This document shows positions 1-10,900 of a stretch of 64,000 nt of DNA, in pieces. How positions within the stretch are numbered: the stretch's first letter is position 1; each line of letters opens with the position of its first letter. The translations under genes and the position numbers were made by a program. The stretch covers positions 29,402,197 through 29,466,196 of the forward strand of contig CM057149.1 of NCBI GenBank assembly GCA_029964075.1, read 5' to 3'. The notes beneath the pieces are model-generated. The model had not been told where the DNA came from, searched no databases, and saw only the letters and a list, made by a program, of their open reading frames with translations. The DNA comes from Patiria pectinifera. Lineage: Eukaryota > Echinodermata > Asteroidea > Valvatida > Asterinidae.

Positions 1-202
1 AAAAGCTAAATGCTCTGGCAAGCAATGTGCATGTACACTGTTCAAAGCAAGTTCACAATATCAAGCTACATGGATTTACATGTAATACCATAAAGCTCTT
101 TTTTTCTGTCAACATTTTTAGGAGACACAGACAATTCCAAATTGGTCACTTATTGATTTGTTAAAATTCACAGTTACTGAGATGCTGCAAGCAACCATCC
201 TT

Positions 203-685
203 TTAAAGAGGTTGTGAAATACTCAAAGACATTTCCGTCATTTTTTGGGTATATGTAGCCTAAGGTGTGATGAAATAAAAACGACTATTGTGTCTGTCAT
301 GAAATGAGTACAAAAGGTACTTTTGAGAGCTGTTTTTCAGGTCCTGTTTCGACCCGAACGTGCAATTTGTGTAAAAGTCGTCATTGGGGGCAGCAAACAA
401 AACACAGTAAATCGTGACGTAATAAACAGGACTCCCGATGCAGCGTTGTATAAAGGAGTCCTGTTTATTACGTCACGATTTACTATGTTTTGTTGGCTGC
501 CTCAACGACGATTTTTACACAAATTACACGTTCGGGTCGAAACAGCTCTGAAAAACAGCTCTCATAAGTACCTTTTGTACTCATTTCATGACAGACACAA
601 TAGTCGTTTTTATTTCATCACGCCTTAGGCTACATATACCCGAAAAATGACGGAAATGTCTTCGAGCATTCCACAACCTCTTTAA
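203..685. mobile_element. Fold-back element between TTAA repeats (483 bp)
   Basis: The two halves are near-perfect inverted copies for over 200 bp, from TTAAAGAGGTTGTG at 203 to its complement ending at 685. The unpaired centre at about 438-454 is only some 20 bases. TTAA borders both ends, as with piggyBac-type targets. It has no coding capacity of its own. Confidence 0.8.
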
Positions 686-2291
686 CCATATGCTTAGCTA
701 CATTTTTGGTCTAGACCAGTTCCTCATATCAAGTTTTGATGTTTTCTTTGAACTACAGTATGTGTGATAGAATAGAACATGCTCAACTAATCATTCAAAA
801 GTGGGAAATGTTGTAAAACTCTTCTGCAAATGGTATTTGCTCGGCTGACTACCCGTTCTATTTTTCTTAAATAAAAACGTTGCTTCCTAAATGGAATAAT
901 TCAATAATAATTGTCCTCCGCACGCACCTCGCATACATTTGTGTACATGGGCTGAAGATCAGTTGCATTGATTTTCAATTATGAAAGGACCCCCCCCCCC
1001 CACCTTAAAAAAATGCCCTATCATGCCTATAGACTGTTACACCTTTGGTTGGTTTGTGAAGAGAATTTATTATAGTGTGCTGTGCGATATAGCCAATTGT
1101 ATTGCTGAGAGACCATTGCGATTTTGGGGGTAACATTTTAGTTGTCATTCTTAAAGAAAACAATTTCCAGATTTTTTTTTTGATTTTTTTTTTTGGGGGG
1201 GGGGAATATCTGTCCACTGGAGTGCTTTTTCTTCTATTTTGTCTAGGTTCTCTCTTCCTTTTTAACAGGAATTGTATGAGGTGTAAAAAAAATGTGCATA
1301 AATTCAATCCTTTATATTACAATGCATGCATTACCACAATCCAATAGGTTAATTTTTAACCTCAAAAATGTCAGGAATGTACCACGATCGTTGACAATGC
1401 AGGCATGGATCAGGTGCCATAAAACAGGCGCAGTGGCTGAATTAATACCTTAATATCTCACCGCGTTCATTATCAACTAAACACCAATATTTGAAAAAGG
1501 AAGAGAGAAAAAATTGCTACCCTGGTACAATGGGTAACAGGCGGCCCTCGCTGGTATGCGAGGTATGAGTGGGGTCAATAGGGGTCAAGTTGTTGGCCAT
1601 ATGATGTACATGCAGCTATGCACTATTGGCTTCCCTGGGTCCGTGTGCAAATTCTGACTGCCTATTATCTTGGCATGGCGCCCTCTGTTGGTGAAAAAAA
1701 AGATTTTTGTGCAAACTATTATTGGATTTTCTCCACACCTGGAAAACGCACAAGCAACGCAGAATCTCTGTCTCAAAACGTTGTCAAAGTCAGAAGATGT
1801 TATCTCTAGTTCGTCATTAAAGTGATATGCCCTTATTTGTTTGTTTTGAGAATTCCTAACTGAAATAAGTTGAATTTTGTGGTGATTATTGATAAAAAGT
1901 ATCACTGTGGTCACAATCTGTGGATACTAGTCAGTGGACACACATGACCCCTTGGCCATTAGCGTTTTATCAAGGTATATATAGTGGGATCTCGCTATCA
2001 AGTATTTATTATGCTAAAGTGATGCTTCACAAGAATTCTGTAAGCCCTTATCACATAAATGCATAGGATTATATCCTTAAAAAAGGCATGAAGGGGTGGG
2101 GGACACATGCCCTCTGCCCCCCCCAGCGGAAGTCCCCCCCCCCATCTTTTTTTTGCAGACAAATGAAAGAAATGGGACGTTTTCCATTATCTTTTCAAAG
2201 TCACCTTAATTGTCGGTGTTACAAAAACCTGAACCCTGCAATACATAAATTTACATGTACCTTGCTGCTTTCAATCACCCCTCCCAAAAGT

Positions 2292-2334
2292 GGTGGCTGA
2301 ACACCCGGGACACCTTACCGGGTGTTCAGCCACC
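2292..2334. repeat. Perfect 17-bp stem hairpin
   Basis: GGTGGCTGAACACCCGG at 2292-2308 is followed by a 9-base loop and its exact complement at 2318-2334. The stem is GC-rich in an otherwise AT-rich area. Function unknown. Confidence 0.85.
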
Positions 2335-3716
2335 CCGTCCCCAGAAAGGAACCCTTTAAAGCAAAGCATGTGGACCATGTCTGGTTCAATTTACTTTCAC
2401 AGACTAGACAGTGATGTGGCAAATTTCCACTGCCTTTTGAAGGGCAAGTTTGATTTCAAAGCAAGTCTTAGTCAGGTGGAATGTGATAATGTCTGGAAAG
2501 GACCCTGCTCATTCTGCCATGTAGATGGTGTCAGTGTGGCCAATGTCTTTGGAAGAACATCAACTACATGATAAAGAAGAACTGTTTTACTTCCATATTT
2601 GAGGACACCTGCAGATGAATAGATGTGGGAGTTTTTTTTAAGATGGCTGTATCAGATAAGCTGTACCCTAATACCGCAAGATCATTTCATGTCAAGTGTG
2701 CCTCAAGTTACAAAATGTCTTAATAGGACAAAAATATAAGCCAACTGAAAAGAATGTTGGGTTTGGTCCTATAGTTCAAGTAATACAAAGCTAAAAAGTT
2801 CCAAATAAGTCTTCTGAACAAATGCAAAAGTATATATGAAGAATTATTGAACAGTTTTACTTAAATAGTTGCACATTGTATATAAAATGTATTAAATTTC
2901 ACTTTGTATATGAAATGTATTACATTTCACTTTGTACATATGAAATGTATTCATTTAGTGTTTACTTTGAAGCTACTGTATTGCGCACATTCAATAAAAT
3001 GTGTAAAAGTTTTTTATTGGATATTTTGAGTGGATGTTCAATCCTAAACACAAATATACATGTAGATGAAGTTATAATTTGTTGTTCTTCAGATTGTCAT
3101 TTCCCTGGCATTGGTCTGTTATATCCCAGACTGAGACCTTGAGTGCAGAAAAACATACGAAACAAAATCAGGCCATCTTAAGTCACTCCTTAGCTGACAA
3201 AATTCTCCAAAATGTTCATAGACAAGGCCCAGCCAGCCAAATTTGAGCTCTCAATTCCATTTTTAAAGAAGACTTTTCTTCAACAATTTGCACTTGAGAG
3301 TGAAGCCAAGTGCTTTCAATTTGAAGCCTTAGGATTGGCTAGACTGGTACACATCCAACTTTTTGAAAAGATTGACCCTTCAGTAGTCTGGTGGCATGAC
3401 CTGATGACTATGGAGAGAATGTGTAGAAACAGAGACTAGGTACCAGATGTTTCTTGATGCAGTACTAAAGGATTGATACAGTACTAAAGGAGTGTTGGAC
3501 TGGTTGTTTCATGTGCCAGTCCATTTTCTTGTGTTGCATGTTTTTACTCCCTTGAGTTTTGGGACTCGTACAATGAAAGTCCCAATGGTCCATCCATTCT
3601 TTTTGCAGGACTGAGTGACTTACTGACTTGCTCTATGGGCTGACTGACTGACTGAGTCACGGAGTATAATGTCTCAAGATTTTCAGGTCCACCTCATCTA
3701 CATGTGCACCAGCTTA

Positions 3717-3834
3717 GGCTGCATCCGAATCAGCTGTCTAGAGCTAGGTCTAGGTCCGCGCCCATTGAAAATACGCAGGGACGCGCTGACAATAGACGTA
3801 GCCGTAGCTCTGGAAGCCCGTTTCGGACACGGCC
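3717..3834. mobile_element. Short MITE, TTA target duplication
   Basis: The ends GGCTGCATCCGAA and TTCGGACACGGCC form an imperfect inverted repeat, flanked by TTA on both sides (3714-3716, 3835-3837). A 3-bp TTA duplication is typical of PIF/Harbinger elements. Confidence 0.55.
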
Positions 3835-4714
3835 TTAGTCTTCTTACAGTCAGAGGGAACCAGTCTGTGAAAATAAACACCTTGTGGACAAATGTGATGA
3901 ATGTGTTTTCTCCCACTGTCAAGTTGGAGAAAAAAAATTAGGAACTGATATGCCGTGACTTGGTGAGTGAGCGAGTCACAGGGAATTCTTTGGCTTCCAG
4001 TGATGCTCCGAATAATTTCGACATCTTAAAATGATCCAACTTGGTCTGGTGTGTTGAAGGTGTAGATATTTGTGGCACTTTTTTTTTTTTTAGTGAAAAG
4101 TGGCAGTAGCATCCAGGTTTGGGGTCTTGGGGGAAGTGTGGTGGGGGATGGGTAACTTCCCCCCCCCCCAAAAAAAAAGAATGGCCTCAAATGTTTTTGT
4201 TTTGAAGGTAGCCAGGATTTTTCAGCCGATGGAAATTTAAAAAAAAAAAAAAAAAAGGAGGGGGGCGTGTCTGGAGGCATCTGACTATTGGTGCCTTGGT
4301 GGCGCTGTTCAAAGCAAACAATTTTGGATTTTTTTTGTGGCACCATATTTTCCAAAAGACATGATTCCGCCAACAGGATGATGATTTAGCATGTTTGATG
4401 TGCTTTTTACACACAGCAGCTCTGTTTTTTATCCCAGGGTGAAAGAATACATGTATAACTCACATGAAACAACTCACATTTCATTGCAAACATAAAATGC
4501 AGGAAGGCTGGCATAGAGTGAGACTGAAGAATGAAACGCCTGGTTATCTCCATGATTTATGAGTCGGCCAAAATAGCACAGATCCTCTCCATCGCTTTGG
4601 TTTTATTGCTCATCTGTTTCAACTTCAAGAAGATCCATCTGGGTGCTCATTTTCTTTTTGCATGAATATTTATCGTTCTTATTTTCTTATGCATTTGGCA
4701 GTCACAATTTGGGC

Positions 4715-4900
4715 TTAAAGGTGATATACATTTGCAATGTCAAGAAAACAAAATTATCAAAATTGAAATAGTGAAATACCTCCCTTGACCGTAAGTGAAT
4801 AATAGTCTCGAGCATCCTGAGAAATCATGGCACCTGGTGTGCTGTCATTTTCAAGAAAAGTGACATTTTTGTGTCAATTTCCAATGATGGTCGGCTGACC
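4715..4900. mobile_element. MITE family A, partial copy
   Basis: This copy starts TTAAAGGTGATATACA and carries the family segment about the loss of the ATCATGGCACCTGGTGTGCT core, then the GGTCGGCTGACC hairpin remnant. It breaks off into unrelated GC-richer sequence. Better copies are at 43784 and 53839. Confidence 0.55.
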
Positions 4901-5039
4901 GTCGAAGCCGGCCCTCTCGCCCGTGAAGCGGGCAACAGGGGATGAAGCCGCCTCCCCTGCATAGCGGGCGAAGAAAAGCCATGTTTGATCATAATCACAG
5001 CAGACGTACATACATTTTTGTACTGTTGGATTGTTTGGG

Positions 5040-5130
5040 AAAAAAAGGTAATTTAGCTCGGTGGTGGAGTAGTAAGATGTCTGCTCAAGTAAGCAGGAGG
5101 TTGTGGGTTCAAGTCCCACCTGAGTAAGGC
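5040..5130 (+). repeat. tRNA-like SINE head
   Basis: TAGCTCGGTGG resembles a polymerase III A box and GGTTCAAGTCC is a B box, about 50 bases apart. The acceptor and D arms do not pair well, so this is a tRNA-derived repeat and not a tRNA gene. Confidence 0.6.
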
Positions 5131-5350
5131 CAAAAAAAAATATTAGTTCTGCTCCCGGTTACCCTACAATCTACATGTACCTACCCTAATTTGACAGCCC
5201 TTACCCTAATATTTTTTGTGGAAAAATGAGGGGGAAAAAACCCATTCAAAAAATCCATTGTCAAAAAATCCATTCCCAAAAAATCCATTCCCTACCTACC
5301 TACCTACCCTATTTTCAAATGCCATGTAATCGGAAGCAGAAGAGAACTAT
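5128..5350. mobile_element. MITE family B, copy 1
   Basis: Begins AAGGCCAAAAAAAA, then GTTCTGCTCCCGGTTACCCT, and ends GTAATCGGAAGCAGAAGAG, the inverted match of its start. The interior repeats CCTACC. A second copy is at 15431-15680. Confidence 0.6.
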
Positions 5351-5874
5351 TTTCTTTTGTGGACCTACATTAAGCTTGTAAATTGGTTCTCACATTCACA
5401 AGCTCTTGCTTAACGCTGACTTTTTTTACGTGAAGTGTTTAGAAGATATATCATCGAAGGGCAAAACCCAATGTTGTACCCTACTCACAAGACAATCTAA
5501 AATGGCAAAAGAATTCACTGAAAACAGATTCTTCAAATATGGCCATATTTATTGGCAAACTATGCACGATAGAGCAGCTTTTTCCAACACGTGCATTGTG
5601 TGCACATTGTGCATGGCATTGTGCGCTCAGTCTTCCAGTGAGGCTTACTCGAAATTACATATCTTCACGCTGTCTCTTTGGCATCTGGCCAAGTTTTGTC
5701 AAGCCCGCCAGGTGCATGCTGCATGTATGACATATCGTCTCCCAATACATGTTCACATATTGTGCAAATATGCCAAAATATTTGGCAGGCCTCAGAATTT
5801 CCCGCTAATGAACCTGTGTATAGCTGGGGCTGACTGGCTGAAATATGAATGGACTTGTGAGGAGGGGGGGGGGG

Positions 5875-6404
5875 TTAAAGGTGATGTACAACATTTGCAA
5901 ATGTTAAAAAAAAAAAATATGAAACTACCAAATTATTATGAAATGCCTTACTTAACTGTTAGTAAATAAAGGTAAAGCCTTGTGTGAAATCTTCGCGCTT
6001 GGTATGCTGTCATTTTCAAGAAAAGTTGAGTTTTGCATCATTTTCCAACGATGGTGCAGCCAACCACTGTTGGAAAAAACAAACCTGGCTTTTTTTTCAA
6101 AATGCCACCCCCAATTGTCCAAATTTAGTCCACATTTTGTTTGCAATTGGTAACATATCCGGGAATGGGCCAGCTAGTCTGGTTCCCTGACTTAAGAATT
6201 CCCTGACGTTTATAAATTGTCCTGTTTCGTCTGAAGCAGATGACAAGAACAGCATTTATTCTTGTATTTCCCGGCATCCATCATGAACACAAAACTTTAA
6301 ACAGGGCAGTGGAACGATATTGTTACCATGAAATACTAACCCCCAAATCCGTCCATTTCTAAAAATTACAGCAACAGCAAATTATGTTGTATAATTATTT
6401 TAAA
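5875..6404. mobile_element. MITE family A, long copy
   Basis: Starts TTAAAGGTGATGTACAACAT and ends ATGTTGTATAATTATTTTAA, inverted repeats of each other. The interior has the family core and a degraded central hairpin (CCAACGATGGT and ACCACTGTTGG). Confidence 0.6.
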
Positions 6405-6426
6405 CGGGTGAACAAGTACGAATTCA

Positions 6427-6779
6427 GGCGATTCACAATGCAGTGCGCCATCAAGAGTTTGCCACGGAGAGTTCATTTTCCCAGTGCATTGTGGGAGATG
6501 GGTGACAAATTCGCAGCACGGGACATTTGAAATTGTTAGTTTTTCCGGCCAGAAAGTTGATAAAAGTATGATTCCAATATAATGTTTGCCCTTTTCTTTT
6601 CTTTTTATCAATATGGAGTTTTTTTGTAAGGCGGCAGAAGGCTATGCCCCAATCTATAACAAATTAGCTCAAGTTTTCTACTGACACTCGTTCAAATGGG
6701 CCATGTTTTGTCGACCGTAAACTTGAAAAATGAACTCTCCATGGCAAACTCTTGGTGGCGCACTGCACTGTGAATCGCC
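6427..6779. mobile_element. Fold-back element (353 bp)
   Basis: GGCGATTCACAATGCAGTGC at 6427 and the following 35 bases recur inverted at about 6724-6779 with a handful of differences. About 240 bp of unpaired sequence lies between the arms. No coding sequence. Confidence 0.6.
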
Positions 6780-7099
6780 CAAATTGTTAGCCAGGGAAAT
6801 GTTCCATCGTGTGAGGAATGCATGAAATTGATATCTTTCGTTTAATTTTTTTGACTTGACGTGTTATTGATTGAAAATTGCATGTAGCAAGTGGAAAAAA
6901 AATGTTTTACATTGTTGCAAGACCTTTGTTGCGGGAACATCAGAGGGTGCCCTAAATAGCAACAGTAACAGCGATACCAAACGAAACGTTACATGTTGTC
7001 TCAGTTATGAGTAACTTCCTAACAATGTTGAAAGAATTAAAAAGCTTCGAAAGATCTCAATGCATATGTACATGTATGACTCGTATCACACAGAACAAA

Positions 7100-7827
7100 G
7101 AAGGGTGTTGCATTGAGAAACTACAGTACAGCGCTCGATCATTTTAGTGAAACACAACTGCACTTTATATACCGAGTTCCAAATCATGGGAATAAATCAT
7201 AGAAAAAAATCCAACTTCCCAACTGCTCAAAGTCACAAAAAATTAAGTCTGTCTTTGATGCATCCTCTCATTATTTTCCCATAATTTCTTTAGCAGAAAT
7301 GCCGAGAACAAAAATCGCCCCCAGGGCCCCCACTGTATGATGCGAATAACAGCCCATGCCTGTTGAAATGCTACACACGCCCCAGGCTGCATAGCCGGCA
7401 TTCCAGAGATACCAATTTGCATAGTTATCCAAACATGCCCGGTAGTGGGGTTGTTACGGATGCCCTGATTGGCCGGTGCGTGTGGTTGGTGGTCATGTGT
7501 GCTGCGACCGGATTGGTCAAGGCGGTCCAGGCCTGTGTTTTCCATGGCAGTGTGCTCTGGGAGGAAATGGAGGGTTTTATTGCATCAACAACCTGTGCGT
7601 GGTGCGACCACAGACTGCATGGACTTGATCCAGAGACAGCTGAAGCAAGTGTCTGCTTGTGGGCTTAAATTTTGTCGTCTGCTGGATACCAAGAATCTGT
7701 CCTTGTACATTTGCCAATCGGACTCCTGGAAAGTGAGATTAAAAGTAAAAATTGATAATTCCTGGCTTTGTGAAGCAAGAACTTTTCTTTGGTCTTTGGA
7801 GCCGTCTTGTCGAAATTCGTGTTGTGG
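7100..7827 (+). promoter_or_regulatory. Likely VGLL4 upstream and 5' untranslated region
   Basis: Sequence before the VGLL4 start is less AT-rich from about 7300 and has two GATTGG/CCAAT-type boxes near 7468 and 7512. No TATA box or start site can be fixed. Role inferred from position only. Confidence 0.3.
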
Positions 7828-7915
7828 ATGTTTTTGCAAAGCATGACTATGGAGACACTGACATATACCCAGCTGTTGCCATGCTTTGATCCGATGCGGC
7901 TCGCTTTTTATGAAG
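7828..7915 (+). CDS. VGLL4: VGLL4 coding exon 1
   Basis: This exon encodes the first 29 residues plus one base of a glycine codon and ends TATGAAG before the donor gtagga. The pattern M-x-x-x-x-M-x-M followed by TLTY and a closing FYEG lines up with the human short-isoform start (MLFMKMDLLNYQYL, closing CYEG). That match, and the exact phase fit to the next exon, support the exon. The reading frame is open upstream to about 7789, so 7828 is chosen because it gives the human-like spacing. The 5' untranslated part probably lies just upstream. Confidence 0.82.
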
Positions 7916-10900
7916 GTAGGATCAAAAGACTATTGCCATCAAGAACGTACAACCATATTGTCGTAATTTGGATGACGAAAATATTCTCACGGTTAAATCT
8001 GATTGTAAAATTGTCGCTCCATTTATTTTGTGAACTTCATCAATTCAACATAAAGTGTGGTGGAAAATGATGTGTAAATCTGAGTCTTCTCATAAAAGGG
8101 GAACTTTTGTTCAAAGTTTGTGTTTATGTTTATCAAGTCTTGCCATGTGTGTGTGGAGAAGACATTTTAGTTTGACCATACAGTTGAGTTTACAATTTAA
8201 ATGACAGTACAGGATTACATTTTTTTGGAATATTGGGAGTGTCACTTAATAAATGTAAATAGTGATGTATACTATTACTAGTAGGCCTCATTGGCCATGC
8301 TATCATTTCTATGGAAACCCTCAATGGCGAAAGCATTGTGCTAGCTATTGTTCAGATAATCCGTCACAGGGCAGTTTCTTTTGGCACTAGCATGCACAAT
8401 GGTTTCTCCATTGAAGGGGGCCTCGTAAGTGTACAATGATCACGTGCCTGGATCCAATGTTAAAATTACGGCGTCCGTTCCTTGCCTGATCGCCCATCAC
8501 ATGTGGGTTTTGTATAGCACTGAACACGTCACTAGACTAATATGCCGCAGAAGTGTGAGGGCACGTGGGGTTGTCTCCAAAGGGACCGCTCCACACAATG
8601 TCTCTCCCACCATTCGTACTGTACATTTTGCATGGGCGATTTAGGTGAACATTTTCTAGTTGATATTTTTCAGACATTAAGAATAAATAAGACTGGAAAA
8701 TGGGACAGTGTATGTTTTGTAGCTGACTGTATTCATCATTCAGAACATGACGGATGCCGCTATTTTTATTTACCAACGGATAAAAAAATTGATGAAAAAT
8801 GGGCACTGGGCTATCGCTACGTAAGGCCTAGTTTGTGTGGTACGCGTTACGTCGGCAGTGCGTCAGACCTCGGCGACGTATGACGTATTATTCAGCATAT
8901 AGGGGTGGGGATGGCGGAAGGGGCTTGTATCCCTCTGGGCATCCGACATCAATTTTTTTGGTCACCTTTCTTTGTTCCTCCCCCCTGCCTAATTATTACC
9001 TCCTATTACCCCCTTTTTTATCTAATGTACATGTACTTAATCCATTGACACACTTCTGTGTTCCTTGCCTTGCCCCATCCCCTCTCTTCATCCCCTTTGA
9101 TCTTACTTAAGCCGTGTCCGCACTGGACTTTTTTTTTTTAAGGTTTTACCGAGACGATGGTAAAATGAGAAATGGTCAAATGTGACCGCTGTCCGCACTT
9201 GGACTTTCGACACGGGAAAATTTACCCGGACCGTGTGGGAGAAGTAACCGAGCTGTCACAGTGTCAGTATAATAACTCACCGTACACAGAAAACAAATTG
9301 CCGATCACATTTTCAGCCGCCGATACGAACAGTAATATTACACACGCCATTTGCATGCACAACATAATCGTTTACACAATATTATTTCATCTTGACACGC
9401 TAAATCTTGACGAAAAGGCCTATAATTCTGACGCATTTGTGATGCACGTCGTCTAAGCCATGCCGCTGTACGATGTTCCGTGCGGCAGCAGTGCCATCAG
9501 TATTCGCTGGTTCCCATCGCATGCTTACAGAATCGAAGCTATGATGTGGGCCAGGAACCAGTGACTACGGCCTACGTACGGTACCGGACCATGATGTTCC
9601 TTGCATGACTACAGTAGCGTATCAGGACGAATTTGGAACGTAGAAAATAACATACGTCGGTGGAGAAAGAGAATTTCCGCAAATTATTATTTATTTATTC
9701 TCATCATGTAAAAACATGAAACTTGTCTCCTCGTTCTGCACACAAATATAATGTATAAAACACTTAAAAAACTTCACATAAAAAAAAATAAAAAAAAAAA
9801 ATTCTCAGAACGTGATCTCTCTTCTCTGTGTATGTATTTGTCCGTTGAAATATATATTTTAACGAGATTTTACCGCTCGGACTTGATGATACACCGCAGC
9901 GTGTTTCTACAAAATGTTCGGCCACTGCACGTGCAGGTTCGTGCGGTCTCTGTATGCATAACAGGGCGCTCGGGCCGGATGTACGCTTTCCTGAGCCGCT
10001 TTTACCGACTCGCACTGTCCGCACTGGACTTATCGTCTCGGGAAAAGTGACCTGATCAGTTTTCCTGGGCGCGTGGGAAGTTTTCCTGGGCAGCAGTTGG
10101 CCAGTAAAAGTAACCGCTGGACTCAGGAAAAGTAACCGAGAGGAAAACGTCCTAGGCTGTCCGCACTGGACTTAAAATGGGAAAAGTACCCATAGTCTCG
10201 GTTAGTTTGACCAAAAAATGTCCAGTGCGGACAGGGCTTTAGTATATTCTGCCACACTCCTTACATATAGGTCCTTCCCCCTGCCTAATCCCTCCTATCC
10301 CTGTTTTTTTTTTTCCTTCCACCCATGCATGCTTGTTTGTCCCTTACGGTACTTTGTTTCTGTACTACTGCCATATTGCCTTTGAGAAAGGTCCTGCAAG
10401 AACCGAAACGTTAGCCCCTCTTTGTTTTAATCTTTTTTTTTCTTTCTAAACACTGTTCTGGTAACTTTTATGGACATTTTTGGTTTTGATGCAGTGGATC
10501 TCTCATCCTGGCAAAGAGCCAAGCAGCGACTTCATTTGATCTTTGCAAGATTCACAGCTTGCTAATCGTGAAACATCCTCAAATTTGCGGGCTAAAACTA
10601 CAGGGTGCCCTCTCACCCAGCAGAGTATCGCTCAGCAGCCTGGACTCAGCGGGTTAATCCTCATTCAATTGTTCCCAACAGCCTTGCACCGGAAAGTTTG
10701 TGATTATTTCGTCAGGAATCCAGTGTGGAAAAAAGGAGGGGATTCATTTAAGATCAATATTTTATGATCGGAAGTTTGCTTTCTGCCCCCAGCATGCTAT
10801 ATCGGAAGACATTCTTCACATTTTTTTTACTGAAACTTTCCCAACTTTTGGGGGAGGGGGAAGTGCGTGTGTTTTGGATTCTCATATATCTGACTTACTG

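Noticed and set aside
3212..3439. 75-codon frame starting MFIDKAQPAKFELS
   Set aside because: No splice sites or family match. The composition is ordinary for AT-rich noncoding DNA.
5040..5130. Possible true tRNA gene
   Set aside because: The A and B boxes are present but the acceptor stem does not pair and the anticodon loop is the wrong size. A SINE head is the better reading.
5406..5969. 187-codon open frame on the + strand
   Set aside because: It starts within plain sequence, runs into a poly-G tract and a MITE, and has no recognisable motif or splice context.
7363..7846. Overlapping open frames of 100-125 codons before the VGLL4 start
   Set aside because: They are in other frames than VGLL4 and match nothing known. 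The region is more likely VGLL4 5' untranslated or promoter DNA.
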